This document shows, piece after piece, positions 32,818 to 41,343 of a stretch of 43,609 nt of DNA. This stretch comes from Paenibacillus macquariensis (GTDB lineage Bacteria; Bacillota; Bacilli; Paenibacillales; Paenibacillaceae), in assembly GCF_900156375.1 (NCBI RefSeq), contig NZ_FTNK01000026.1, positions 1 through 43,609 on the forward strand, in the 5' to 3' direction. Below the pieces are notes generated by a model. It did not search any database and was not told the origin of the DNA. It worked only from the letters and a program-made list of their open reading frames with translations. Numbering within the stretch: the first letter of the stretch is position 1; each line of letters starts with the position of its first letter. Made by a program: the position numbers and the translations under genes.

Positions 32818-33552
32818 CTATTCGTTGGGGCATTCACCTACTCTAGCCGTAATAATCACAGATAGATAATCTTGTATCATTTCTCGGGTAACATTCATTT
32901 CGATAAGATATAAGTCTGCCAGCGTTCTCTTAAATCGTAGAAGCGTTTCTCTATCATCTGCCTCTACTGGAACTGGTGTATATTGAACTAAAAAAACAGT
33001 TCTTGCAACATCATACAAAAAATCTCCATGGCATACATTCATGAAGTCTATAACCATTGCATGCCCGTTTGATAATAATATATTACCCGGATGAAAATCA
33101 CCATGACAAAGTGTGTCTCCATCTTTCAATCTATCCAAGATTTTTAATACTCCTTCTTGTTCCATTAAATTAACCGATGTCGCGTTTAATATATTGGATT
33201 TTAAAAATTCTTTGTAATCTGGTACATTGCTAACTCTGTTCTGAACGATAGTCTTATGCAGCATTGCCATATATTCCGCACATCCCTGGAGGTCACCTGT
33301 TTTCAAAACCCAATCCAACAGGGATTCGCCCTCCACTCTGTCATAAATAATACCCATTCGCTCTTCGTAACAAATAATTTCATATGCCTTTGGTTTTGCA
33401 AAGTTCATAACATTGATTGCCTTTGCGTTTTGAAACTCTCTTTCTACTGCATTTTTTGGATAGCCCTGATCGAAAAGCTTAAGCACTGTACCTTCTTCCC
33501 ATTCAAATACAGTTGCCGTGTTACCTTCACCAATTATTTTCCCATATTTCAT
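32818..33552 (-). CDS. phosphotransferase (APH family)
   Basis: A 244-residue cytosolic kinase-like protein. The ATP-binding N-lobe (IIGEGNTATVFEWEEGTVLK) carries Lys25 and the hinge IIYDRVEGESLLDWVL. The catalytic loop LCHGDFHPGNILL (Asp152, Asn157) and the metal-binding VIDFMNVCHGDFLYDVARTV (Asp169) are complete, so it should be active on a small hydroxylated substrate or antibiotic. The substrate cannot be read from the sequence. AAGGAAGG lies upstream of the ATG at 9-10 bases. It stands alone between a full element at its 3' side and a left-type site 151 bases upstream. Confidence 0.9.
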   Translation of the reverse strand: MKYGKIIGEGNTATVFEWEEGTVLKLFDQGYPKNAVEREFQNAKAINVMNFAKPKAYEIICYEERMGIIYDRVEGESLLDWVLKTGDLQGCAEYMAMLHKTIVQNRVSNVPDYKEFLKSNILNATSVNLMEQEGVLKILDRLKDGDTLCHGDFHPGNILLSNGHAMVIDFMNVCHGDFLYDVARTVFLVQYTPVPVEADDRETLLRFKRTLADLYLIEMNVTREMIQDYLSVIITARVGECPNE

Positions 33553-33702
33553 TTATGTTGACCTTCCTTTTAAAGCCATTTTCACAGCCGTTTCGATATG
33601 TGTCAAATGCTTATTTTAAGCACCCAATTGCAAACCTAGCATCATAACATCAACTCGATTTTCTGCTTTACCACTATTTGTGAAACGATTCACCCTGCTT
33701 GA

Positions 33703-33731
33703 TGTTAAACTATACTGCCCGTTAGTTTAGA
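33703..33731 (+). repeat. CCCGTTAG site (left type)
   Basis: TGTTAAACTATACTGCCCGT-TAGTTTAGAAA, followed by AGCAGCCGATCACAAGAAGC, an altered payload without the usual hairpin. Confidence 0.8.
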
Positions 33732-33923
33732 AAAAGCAGCCGATCACAAGAAGCCGCGGTTCTTATAGCCGCCTGCCATCCTGGCACACCAATTTGGCCT
33801 AAACCGCGTAGAGAAGTCCGTTATCGATGAGCAGGAATGGCAATATCATAATCCGAATTACTCGGATGTCCTATTTTTAGATGCAGGTTTTGGATTATTT
33901 CCCTCTAAATCGACCACAAAAAA
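33732..33923 (+). pseudogene. short coding remnant, family not recognised
   Basis: The plus strand between about 33805 and 33915 reads VEKSVIDEQEWQYHNPNYSD then VLFLDAGFGLFPSKS, which looks like real protein sequence without a start. Its flanks are repeat and terminator DNA. The remainder of the stretch shows nothing. Confidence 0.3.
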
Positions 33924-33948
33924 ACAAGCCGGGCAAATCTCGGCTTGT
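33924..33948. terminator. bidirectional Rho-independent terminator
   Basis: ACAAGCCG (33924-33931) and CGGCTTGT (33941-33948), with an A run on the left and TTT on the right. It ends the minus-strand gene 34003-35634. Confidence 0.85.
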
Positions 33949-34002
33949 TTAGGCGATCGTTTATTCGGAGTACTGTAGGGCTCCAACATATTTCCAGATC
34001 AT

Positions 34003-35634
34003 TCATTGCTTAGGCAGCACTTTCAGGCGCTCAAACTCCTTGATGGTTTGGGCATCGCCAAGAAATATGTTTTTTCCTCCAAGCTCGGAACCCATGGCCA
34101 GCTTACCCCCGGATGCTAAGTGAATGCTGACCGAATCTCCGGTAGAAAAATTAACTGACATTCCATGGAAGAACGTTTCCGGAAATGTCCGGGGCAGCGT
34201 AACTTCAACGCCTTCTGCGGTGATTTTCTTGAGGATGCGGCAAACCGTGCGGATCCCTTCCTGATCCTGCTTATTCGTTCCGATCAGCGGTTTATACATG
34301 AGATCCCCATCCTTAATATCTACAGACACGACCGTATCGGTAGAGCATGTGGATGCCATCTCCTGAAAGCTGCGCTCCTTGGGAAGTGACTTTCGTTCTT
34401 CTTCATAAGACGGTCGTTCGTAGGACAGTCGTTCTGATTGGCCGTTATTGTTTTGGAACGGACTGAGATAAGCGAAATCCAAAACGCCGTGCCCCACATC
34501 CCCGCCAAAGTTCAACGAATCCCCAGGATATGGCGTCTGGTTGTCATGGGCATATGCCAAATTTTTTCCCGTCAGGAGCTTATCGGCCAGAACCACAGTA
34601 GAGTTGTCTTTCAGGTCAATAAGTGTCAGCAGGCCGCTGCGGTTGGGTCGGACTACCAGAAAATCGGTACCCACAGCCTGGACGCCGAACACGTCGTCCT
34701 GCTGGGTCAGCTCCGGCAGATCATACGTTGAGACGACTTTCCCTTCATCGTTATATACCCACACGATCTTGCCGTCAGTCAGCACCGTATATTGAATCCA
34801 GCCGTTCGGATCATAGACCTGATAATACGACGTATTTGGATCATACCGCTGGTCATAAGACGCATGCTTCTGCTCGACGATCTGGTTATCGCGGATCAGA
34901 AGAGTGTACACTTCATGATGGGGATGGGGACTTGCATATTTGTCCACTAATGTCAGCACCGTATTCTCACCTTGTATGCTAGGGTACTGAACCAAAACCG
35001 TGCCCTGCAGCTGCGCATCCAGCTTGCCGATGGAAAGTGCATCGAACTGTTCGTCTTTGGCCATATACAGGTCACGGGTCGTACGATTGAACCATATCGC
35101 AAATGGGTTCAGCTTGAGGTAATCATTCGGCTTCGTCATGCGTACGTTATGTGTGGTCGCCTCCCATTTAACTTCCGCTCCAACAGCTTCTGAGAAAAAG
35201 CGCAGCGGTACATACACACGACCATCAACCATTCGGAGGGGCGTGGACAGAGCGACTGGCTGCCCATTTACGGATGCGCTGGTCGAGCCGAAGGGAACTT
35301 TAACCGTGAGTTCAGGATACCTCATCGTCACCGTTTTGGCCTGTGTGTTCCAGGCCACCAAGGTTCCGAGCAGTTCCCCGATATCCCGGACAGGCAGATA
35401 GACCACACCTTGGTCTAGGAAAGGAGGCGTTATCGTCTTCACCACTTTTTCGTTAATCGTGATGTTAATGTCGTTTTTTACAGAAGTAGCGGGGGCTTCG
35501 GATTTGTCCGCGCTTACGGGTAGCGCGATGACAAATGCTACAGCCGTGGCCAGAAGCGTCGCCGGCAGAAATGAAGACCATCGTAATTTAATGCGCATCT
35601 CGCAGGAAAACTTGGTTTTCAGGTTTTTAATCAT
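34003..35634 (-). CDS. exported copper-amine-oxidase-N domain protein
   Basis: A 543-residue exported protein. The basic N-terminus and hydrophobic core (FLPATLLATAVAFVIALPVS) form a signal peptide ending near SADKS. Residues 50-165 are a copper amine oxidase N-terminal domain (INEKVVKTITPPFLDQGVVY, LPVRDIGELLGTLVAWN, VPLRFFSEAVGAEVKW), common in surface proteins of Paenibacillus and relatives and not itself catalytic. The rest is beta-rich, with a propeller-like centre (VFGVQAVGTDFLVVRPNRSG), and has no recognised enzyme motif. GAAGGAGG lies 9 bases before the ATG. Confidence 0.88.
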   Translation of the reverse strand: MIKNLKTKFSCEMRIKLRWSSFLPATLLATAVAFVIALPVSADKSEAPATSVKNDINITINEKVVKTITPPFLDQGVVYLPVRDIGELLGTLVAWNTQAKTVTMRYPELTVKVPFGSTSASVNGQPVALSTPLRMVDGRVYVPLRFFSEAVGAEVKWEATTHNVRMTKPNDYLKLNPFAIWFNRTTRDLYMAKDEQFDALSIGKLDAQLQGTVLVQYPSIQGENTVLTLVDKYASPHPHHEVYTLLIRDNQIVEQKHASYDQRYDPNTSYYQVYDPNGWIQYTVLTDGKIVWVYNDEGKVVSTYDLPELTQQDDVFGVQAVGTDFLVVRPNRSGLLTLIDLKDNSTVVLADKLLTGKNLAYAHDNQTPYPGDSLNFGGDVGHGVLDFAYLSPFQNNNGQSERLSYERPSYEEERKSLPKERSFQEMASTCSTDTVVSVDIKDGDLMYKPLIGTNKQDQEGIRTVCRILKKITAEGVEVTLPRTFPETFFHGMSVNFSTGDSVSIHLASGGKLAMGSELGGKNIFLGDAQTIKEFERLKVLPKQ

Positions 35635-35669
35635 CTGTTCATTCCTCCTTCAAGGTGGCTTTGAAAAAA

Positions 35670-36488
35670 TTAAATTAATGCATTCATTCGTTTTTCGATA
35701 TCATCCAGCTGCTCAACATTAACTAATATTAGTTCTTCTTTCCGATCTTCACGGTCTTGGTCTGGAACCCGCATGTTAACATCCTCTGCAATCTGCTCGA
35801 CAGCGTGTTTCACCCCCATATTAGAATCAAAATAATTCGCGTCGTTAGCTTCATACAGAAGCTTATAGTTAGGATGCAATTCCAGCTTAAATTTCTCACT
35901 GTAGAAAGGTGGCATCCCCCGGATAAACAGAATGCATTTGTTATCAAGCATTTGGGCGATTTCATCAATAGTCATCAAATCACGGCCTTGAATTCCGTAA
36001 TTAATACTCGATGAGCTGTTTCTCCCCCTCGATTGGCTTGAATTTTTTGTATCAAAGGTCTGTTTCCCAAGCCTTTTATTCACCCATTCAAGAGTAGATC
36101 GTTCTTGTCCACCAAGGAATAAAATCGTGTCACAGTTCCCAATGATCGTTTCCCTAGAATCCTTATATAAGCCTTTAAGTTGAGTCATATTCTGCAGAAT
36201 GACTGAGACCGAAATGTTACGGCTTCGTATCGCCGATGCTTTAATTTGTTCTCTCTGAGACGTGATTAATAATTTCAACTTTTCCGTTCCAAAGGCTCCT
36301 GCCGTAAAACCATTCGCTTTCGTATAGTAGACCATCCGAAATGATGCGCCATCTTGAAGGTGCACACGCAGGAAAATACCAGCCTCATGTTTTGTATTTT
36401 CATAGACTGCATCGAAACCGACATACGGCAGAGGTAGAAGCTCAGAAATGAATTCCGATGACGCTTCTTGGCTAACTCCTAGTCCCAA
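35670..36488 (-). pseudogene. truncated VirD4/TraG-type coupling ATPase fused to an unrelated N-terminus
   Basis: From about residue 80 the ORF reads REQIKASAIRSRNISVSVIL, QNMTQLKGLYKDSRETIIGN, CDTILFLGGQERSTLEWVNK and GRDLMTIDEIAQMLDNKCIL, the C-terminal third of a Tn916/ICE-type VirD4 coupling protein. Walker A and B motifs and the membrane segments are missing. The first 78 residues (HLQDGASFRMVYYTKANGFT) belong to another protein I do not recognise. The TTG start has no ribosome site. It is a relic of a conjugative element. Confidence 0.65.
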
Positions 36489-36517
36489 ATAGGTTCATTC
36501 TTATATTACCACATACT

Positions 36518-36616
36518 GGAACTATACTGCCCGTTAGCTTAATAAAAAGAGCAGGATACCGAAGCAACTGCTCATCAATGTATATTATTCAACTATCGTT
36601 ACCCGTTAGCGTAATC
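36518..36616 (+). repeat. CCCGTTAG element (full)
   Basis: Left site AACTATACTGCCCGTTAGCT, hairpin GAGCAGG-ATACCGAAGCA-ACTGCTC, right site TTCAACTATCGTTACCCGTT and AGCGTAAT. Confidence 0.9.
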
Positions 36617-36790
36617 TATGCTCCGAAACTGTTTATCCTGTTAGGGAATAGGATTAATTCTGATCCAATACTGCAGCCCGATACGAAAACTCCTATTTTA
36701 TCAACAGTTCTTTTCGGTAGAATGACTCCTCCTCTTTCAATGTCTTCCTTTGTAAGTGAATCCACATACGGTTGGGGGAGTCTATGGAGT
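36617..36790 (-). pseudogene. 3' end of an unidentified gene
   Basis: The minus strand reads QPYVDSLTKEDIERGGVILP, KRTVDKIGVFVSGCSIGSEL and ILFPNRINSFGA, ending in TAG at 36617, in direct contact with the CCCGTTAG element. About 55 residues of good protein sequence remain without a start; the upstream frame is broken. No family recognised. Confidence 0.45.
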
Positions 36791-36830
36791 CAAAGCTTGA
36801 TAATACCCTGCAATAAATCCTTTACTGACG

Positions 36831-36855
36831 AAAAAACCCACCTCGACGGGTGGGG
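36831..36855 (-). terminator. Rho-independent terminator of the sigma/anti-sigma operon
   Basis: CCCACC (36837-36842) pairs with GGTGGG across TCGAC, and on the minus strand it is followed by TTTTTT. It lies 37 bases beyond the anti-sigma stop. Confidence 0.88.
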
Positions 36856-36891
36856 CGTTCAATTCATTCACGATATACACGCATCAACTCA

Positions 36892-37584
36892 TTAAGGCTC
36901 AACCGATTCGGCTACCTTCATGGCCTCATCGCCCGAAATCGGACCGGACACGCCATACTGAATGCCGTCAACCACCCAGAACAGTTCCGTGAACTCGGCT
37001 TGCTCGAAAATAAAGCCGTCCGCTCCGCCCACTTTGGTCTGTGTGAACAGGTCCGTCGGGAACACCGCCGGCATGCGGCTCGCGCTGAACGTCACCGTCT
37101 TATCACCCGAGCCGTATGTGAAGTTCAAATCTCTGAGCGGTTGGTCCGTCATTCCCACGCCAACGATCTCAGCCAGCTTGAAGCCTTCCGGGGCGACTTG
37201 AGGAACATGCACACCGGAACCGAAAGCTGTTTTCGCTGCCTCCGCCGTTCCGAATGGAGTTGTAATCAATTGGGACAACTCCGAACCTGTGGCTCCTCCG
37301 TTTCCGGGCAGCACGGTTCCCGACGAATTATCCGTTGGCGTCGGTACTGCGGCGGGCTCTTGCAGCATCGGCAATCCCGTCACTATGACGACTGCCGCGA
37401 CCAGCGCTGCCGCTCCTGCAAGCCAGGCTTTCGGAAGAACGAATCGGCGGCGGCTTCTCTGTTCCGCGGCGGCTTGCTTCCTGATCTTCTGTTTAACGCT
37501 ATCACTCAATTCCATTTTAGAAAACAACATATCATCCGACTCCTTTTGCAAATGTTGACGTAAATTACGCTCCATGTCCGTCAT
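36892..37584 (-). CDS. membrane-bound anti-sigma factor
   Basis: A 230-residue single-pass membrane protein. The cytoplasmic N-terminus (about 1-46) ends in RSRRRFVLPKAWL and would hold the sigma factor; the membrane segment is AGAAALVAAVVIVTGLPML; the outer part has a Pro/Thr/Gly linker and a beta-rich sensor domain (PEGFKLAEIVGVGMTDQPLR, LNFTYGSGDKTVTFSASRM). Its start overlaps the end of the sigma gene by 20 bases, so the pair is translationally coupled. The inducing signal is unknown. Confidence 0.88.
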   Translation of the reverse strand: MTDMERNLRQHLQKESDDMLFSKMELSDSVKQKIRKQAAAEQRSRRRFVLPKAWLAGAAALVAAVVIVTGLPMLQEPAAVPTPTDNSSGTVLPGNGGATGSELSQLITTPFGTAEAAKTAFGSGVHVPQVAPEGFKLAEIVGVGMTDQPLRDLNFTYGSGDKTVTFSASRMPAVFPTDLFTQTKVGGADGFIFEQAEFTELFWVVDGIQYGVSGPISGDEAMKVAESVEP

Positions 37585-38128
37585 CGGTTATCTCCTCCTT
37601 GCGCATTTCCCGAGCCAACGCCTCGCGCGCCCGGTGCAGTCTGTTTCTCACGGTACCCTCGGGCGACGACGTCGCTTTCGCAATTTCCCGTGTGTCCAAG
37701 TCCAGATAATAATATAAATACAAAGCCTCCTGATACGGCAGAGGCAGACGCAGCATATGCCGCAAAATCTCGCTTTTCTGCAATCTTTTAAGCGCTTCTT
37801 CTTCCACGTTGAATGTCCGTCCCCGCTCCATCCGGCTGGGATCGGTCGGCTGTTCCGTAAACATCCGCACGCCCATCTTGTCCCGGCAAACGTTGATGGC
37901 GATCGTCGTCAACCAGGTTTTAACCGCGCTATCTCCACGAAACGAGTTCCAGTTGCGATAAGCGCGAAGGAATACCTCCTGACTGATATCCTCGGCAAAA
38001 TGCCGATCGCCGGTATAAAAATAAGCGGTGCGCATGACCGTCGAGCCATAGCTTTCCATCAGCTGCTCTAGAGCTTGAGAGGGATCTTTCGGGAAATTTT
38101 CCTTGTTATTCGAGCCGGCCGGCTTCAC
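37565..38128 (-). CDS. ECF-type RNA polymerase sigma factor
   Basis: A 187-residue sigma-70 family protein of the ECF class. Region 2 is AYFYTGDRHFAEDISQEVFL-RAYRNWNSFRG and region 4 is LRLPLPYQEALYLYYYLDLD with the helix-turn-helix TREIAKATSSPEGTVRNRLH. It has only regions 2 and 4, as expected. GTG 38128 is the start, with GGAGGTG 8 bases upstream. The adjoining, overlapping membrane anti-sigma gene implies control of cell-envelope genes after an extracellular signal. Confidence 0.95.
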   Translation of the reverse strand: MKPAGSNNKENFPKDPSQALEQLMESYGSTVMRTAYFYTGDRHFAEDISQEVFLRAYRNWNSFRGDSAVKTWLTTIAINVCRDKMGVRMFTEQPTDPSRMERGRTFNVEEEALKRLQKSEILRHMLRLPLPYQEALYLYYYLDLDTREIAKATSSPEGTVRNRLHRAREALAREMRKEEITDDGHGA

Positions 38129-38444
38129 TGAATTATCACCTCCACCTTATTAGACGGCCTGAGCGCATTTTTCGCTGCACTGCGCTTTAAATCTGACAGT
38201 CCATTAAAGATTTTGCGAATTTGAGCTTAAGTCCCCATACTCCTTCTAGCTTGAATTTCATACGATGAAAAGCCACATGAACAGTATGCCTGTTTGATGC
38301 GGCTTTTCGACTTCATCTTCGGTTTAAAAGATCCCCAATATCCGTTTGTGTTTAACTAACGTTACCCGTTAGCGTAATGACTTATGATATTATCGTACAA
38401 ACTGTGCCTCCATATTAATCATCCTGTGAGGATCTATGTGGAGA
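38129..38444. other. intergenic region with a hairpin and a CCCGTTAG right site
   Basis: No gene. The hairpin AAAAGCC (38268-38274) / GGCTTTT (38301-38307) has a 26-base loop. It is followed at 38350-38378 by TTTAACTAACGTTACCCGTT and AGCGTAAT. Together they form an element with a hairpin different from the GAGCAGG type, 66 bases beyond the stop of the next minus-strand gene. Confidence 0.75.
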
Positions 38445-39380
38445 TCACCTAAATAAATCCCAGAATCCTTTCTTTGACTCTTTCTTAAAGGCACAGGACG
38501 CCACTTGACCAAGTAGTTCGGTTAATCCGTGTTCAAATTCCATCGTCTCATCATCTGCATTCGTAAACGCATGGGTAACCTCATGCAAGAGAGTCCCAGC
38601 AAAATCAACGATGTTACCTAACTGACTCCGCTTTATAGTAATTCGTTGGTCCAGTGGTTCCCACAATCCAAGTACCTCATTGCCTTCATAGTCCACCCGC
38701 ATGGTTTCAGATATTCTTATCTCTTTGATGTTTTGGATCTGGGATTTCCTTAACCAGTTAAAAATCATATCTTTCGCAGCGAATACTTTCTGCTCTGTTT
38801 CTGAAAGTTGATTTAATGGAACTATATTAAATTCAAAACTGTTGTTAAACTCCGCGCGATAACCACTTGAATCACGAATTGGCTGGCCTTGGGTATCTTG
38901 TAAATTTCCTAAACGATTGGCAATGGAATCGGGCACGACCACGATCCGATGGCCATCATTTTGGGCATGAGTTACTAGAGCTCCTCCATTCCGCAATTGG
39001 TCCGGTGTCAAAAAGATCACTTTTTCATTGGCATTCAAGATCTTACAGGCATGAAGCTGTACGTCCGTCCAGAGGAGTTCATCATGCAGATGGCTGGTCT
39101 CAAAGTTCTTCAGGTCTGCCGCCAATTCATCCGCTACCAAGGGGGATGAACAATCTAATAATATAGATTTAACACGATCGGTATAAGCACTCCGCCCCAC
39201 GTTTGTTCGTTCCCTATTGAGGGCTTTACGAAGGGCTGCATTCAATGAAGTGACATTGTACGTAAAGAGAAAATTTTCTTCTTCGGCGACACAGAGACCA
39301 TTTATATAAATTCGTGCATGTTTCTTTTTCTTTGGTTTTAAAATTGACCCGTATTTAGTCTCTTCTAATACAATATCTCC
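38445..39380 (-). pseudogene. HSP90-like ATPase with C-terminal HExxH metalloprotease motif, 5'-truncated
   Basis: The frame is open from 39380 to the stop at 38445 (312 codons) but has no start codon in its first part. It reads RIYINGLCVAEEENFLFTYN, VTSLNAALRKALNRERTNVG and SAYTDRVKSILL, the C-terminal part of a GHKL/HSP90-type ATPase found in bacterial conflict-type genes. Near the C-terminus LLHEVTHAFTNADDETMEFE gives a zincin HExxH motif. The ATP-binding N-boxes are missing. TTG 39245 would give 266 residues but has no ribosome site. The role is probably defence or stress related; this copy is likely inactive. Confidence 0.65.
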
Positions 39381-39766
39381 TTAAAGTATTCAAGTGACAC
39401 ATAGTTATAATAATATACTTCAATTGGATTTTTTGATCGTGATAATAACTTACCTTCATCAATTAATGAAACTTCTGATGTAAGTAGTGATTCTGGAATA
39501 TGATTCTGCCAATATCTTAATCGATTAAATTCATTTAAGTGTGATTCTAATACATCATCTAAAGTAGACAAAGTTATATCATCTACACCAGCCTTAATTA
39601 AGCGTTCCGCTTGCTTTCGATATTTATAATAAGAAATTGATATTTTTTGTGCATCACCGATAATATTGAGCACGTAATTTTGAATACTAGATGTTTTGTC
39701 CATCATTTCTGAATAAACATCATTAGATACTCGATCAACTTTTTCATTATCTAATCTTTCAACCAA
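39365..39766 (-). CDS. hypothetical protein, start uncertain
   Basis: A 133-residue soluble, helical, charged protein (KISISYYKYRKQAERLIKAG, DDITLSTLDDVLESHLNEFN). It opens at TTG 39766 directly after an in-frame stop and without a ribosome site, so the 5' end may be missing. Its last codons overlap the open frame of the ATPase fragment, and AAGGAG inside its end would be the ribosome site of the next gene. No family recognised. Confidence 0.5.
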   Translation of the reverse strand: MVERLDNEKVDRVSNDVYSEMMDKTSSIQNYVLNIIGDAQKISISYYKYRKQAERLIKAGVDDITLSTLDDVLESHLNEFNRLRYWQNHIPESLLTSEVSLIDEGKLLSRSKNPIEVYYYNYVSLEYFKEILY

Positions 39767-39788
39767 AGGTCATCTGTATATAACCACA

Positions 39789-39816
39789 AAGCCACTCCGA
39801 ATCAATAGAGTGGCTT
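39789..39816. terminator. bidirectional Rho-independent terminator
   Basis: AAGCCACTC (39789-39797) and GAGTGGCTT (39808-39816), followed by CTTTAAT. It ends the lipoprotein transcript on the minus strand. Confidence 0.82.
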
Positions 39817-39835
39817 CTTTAATAGAACTTCTCTT

Positions 39836-40243
39836 TTATTTAACATCGTGTATCCTTGGCAAATCATGAAAATGTTCTTGTCCTACTATTATTCTCCAAT
39901 CCTTGTTTTCATATTTAATTGGAAATGTAAATTCATCCGCTTTACCCTCAACTTCACACGTAATTGTGACACTATACTCCTTATCATTTAATTGTTTTAA
40001 ATCTTTTACTGATGTTTTTTTAATTTTTTGGTTTATACTTATATACTCGTTTTTTTGTTCTTTCTTGTCTGGAAATCTTAAATCATCTGCATACTTTACC
40101 ATAGTATCTACTTCATTATTTTCTACTGCCTTTAAAAAAATAGAAATGTTTTCCTCTATTATTTCTTCAGTAGATATATTCGTTTTGGAACATCCGAATA
40201 AATTTATTAATATTAAAACAATTACTAGTAATCTTAACTTCAT
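39836..40243 (-). CDS. small lipoprotein
   Basis: A 135-residue exported lipoprotein. The signal KLRLLVIVLILINLFGC ends in a lipobox (NLFGC, Cys18). The outer domain begins with an acidic helix (EEIIEENISIFLKAVENNEV) and ends in a beta-sheet (YSVTITCEVEGKADEFTFPI, KYENKDWRIIVG), the layout of DUF4878/NTF2-like lipoproteins. AAAGGAG lies 10-11 bases before the ATG. The binding partner is unknown. Confidence 0.82.
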   Translation of the reverse strand: MKLRLLVIVLILINLFGCSKTNISTEEIIEENISIFLKAVENNEVDTMVKYADDLRFPDKKEQKNEYISINQKIKKTSVKDLKQLNDKEYSVTITCEVEGKADEFTFPIKYENKDWRIIVGQEHFHDLPRIHDVK

Positions 40244-40261
40244 GTCTTACACTTCTCCTTT

Positions 40262-40550
40262 GAATTTTTAATTTATTTAGTCTTTAGCTGATATTTCTTA
40301 TAACGTGTGGGTAACTAAGAATCCTCACCACCTTAAAGGAGCAAAGCGACTGGCCGCGTCGCGGTTAGGAGGTACATGGTTGTCTGCTGAATCCGCATCC
40401 TAGAAATCCCTCTTGCAGACCAAGGTTCGTAAGAACCGCAGCGTAGATAGGATGTTGAACTAAACCGCTACGCGGTAGCTTTTTTAATCCTACAATCCTT
40501 ACTGCCATTTTACCACGCCTTCCTTTATTATTTAGTAAAAAAAGGAAGGT
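40262..40550. other. structured non-coding stretch ending in a terminator
   Basis: The plus strand holds a run of small stems: GACTGGCCGCGTCGCGGTT near 40348-40366, GGTTC-GTAA-GAACC (40424-40437) and ACCGC-TAC-GCGGT (40464-40476), the last followed by AGCTTTTTT. No protein frame explains it. It may be the end of a mobile element's RNA or a small RNA with its terminator. Confidence 0.4.
40464..40486 (+). terminator. possible Rho-independent terminator
   Basis: ACCGCTACGCGGT followed by AGCTTTTTTAA at the end of the structured stretch. Confidence 0.55.
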
Positions 40551-40559
40551 GTGTTATCT

Positions 40560-40772
40560 ATGCAAGATTGGATTCAATCCATGACGTTTTCAATGGAGTT
40601 ACGTGGGTTTGCCAAAAGCACTCAAAAAACGTATCTAGCTCACATGATGCGTTTCTATTCATTTTGTGGTAAGCCTCCTGCATCCGTTGGTTACGATGAA
40701 GTTCGAGCTTTTCTTCATCATGCTATCTCAACAAGAAAACTAAGTAATGGGAATTTACTTCCCGTTAGTTGA
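40560..40772 (+). pseudogene. tyrosine recombinase/integrase, N-terminal core-binding fragment
   Basis: From ATG 40560 (GGAAGGTG 8 bases upstream) it reads MQDWIQSMTFSMELRGFAKS, TQKTYLAHMMRFYSFCGKPP and VGYDEVRAFLHHAISTRKLS. This is the SAM-like core-binding domain of a phage-integrase-type tyrosine recombinase, of the sort carried by IS91-type and similar elements. After about 65 residues the frame enters a CCCGTTAG site and stops; the catalytic domain with the R-H-R-Y residues is absent. Confidence 0.82.
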
Positions 40773-40797
40773 ACAAAGGTGTCCCGTTAGCTTAATG
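40755..40797 (+). repeat. collapsed CCCGTTAG element: two cores without hairpin
   Basis: TACTTCCCGTTAGTTGAACA is followed at once by AAGGTGTCCCGTTAGCTTAA. The left and right cores are 22 bases apart and the hairpin payload is gone. The element cuts the recombinase frame and lies 21 bases beyond the stop of the next minus-strand gene. Confidence 0.88.
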
Positions 40798-40818
40798 AAT
40801 ATTTTAACGCCAAATAAA

Positions 40819-41169
40819 TTAAGTAATCAGCGAAATTGCGACTACAACCAAAATAATTAGTGTAAAGACAATTGCAAAACTTTTAACAAAACCAATTAAA
40901 AACGAAGGCTCACCCTTTTTGCGTGGACCAAGATAAAACTCTCGGATCCATAGAACAACAGTGGTTGCTAAACTTGTTTTCACAGCAAATCTAAGTAATT
41001 TAAGCGAATACTCCCGCATCGAGATTGAATAGCTTGTAGTCACATTAATCACATTAGTTTCTACACGTGTAATAGTATCTGGAATAAATAAAATAGCGAG
41101 GGCTAAGCCGATTAAAAATCCGTATATTGCTCCCTTTACCAATCTCTTTTCGATTTCGAAAACCTCCAT
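40819..41169 (-). CDS. three-helix membrane protein, unknown function
   Basis: A 116-residue membrane protein. Three hydrophobic segments (AIYGFLIGLALAILFIP, LLRFAVKTSLATTVVLWI and GFVKSFAIVFTLIILVVVAI) surround a polar extracytoplasmic loop (TRVETNVINVTTSYS). The ATG at 41169 has a poor ribosome site; a GGAGG within the first codons points to a start some codons inside, but no standard start codon is well placed, so the start is uncertain. It is exactly framed by a collapsed element at its 3' side and a full element 71 bases upstream. Confidence 0.65.
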   Translation of the reverse strand: MEVFEIEKRLVKGAIYGFLIGLALAILFIPDTITRVETNVINVTTSYSISMREYSLKLLRFAVKTSLATTVVLWIREFYLGPRKKGEPSFLIGFVKSFAIVFTLIILVVVAISLIT

Positions 41170-41240
41170 TCACTTTTAATCTTCTTAATAAAACGTTTAT
41201 TACAGGGAAAGGTTGTAAGCGAAGAAGTGAAGTTCTTTTA

Positions 41241-41337
41241 CGTTAAACTGCCCGTTAGCTTAACGAAAACAAGGAGCAGCTGCCGAGGCAAACTACTCCT
41301 TGTTTAATTCAACTAACGTTCCCCGTTAGCGTAACGC
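41241..41337 (+). repeat. CCCGTTAG element (full, AACAAGGAG hairpin)
   Basis: Left site CGTTAAACTGCCCGTTAGCT, hairpin AACAAGGAG / CTCCTTGTT with a TGCCGAGGCA loop segment, right site TTCAACTAACGTTCCCCGTT and AGCGTAACG. The stem sequence is replaced relative to other copies. It ends 6 bases before the stop of the LRR gene. Confidence 0.9.
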
Positions 41338-41343
41338 ATTAAG

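Noticed and set aside
33601..33702. Small gene upstream of the phosphotransferase
   Set aside because: No frame with a start, ribosome site or protein-like composition was found.
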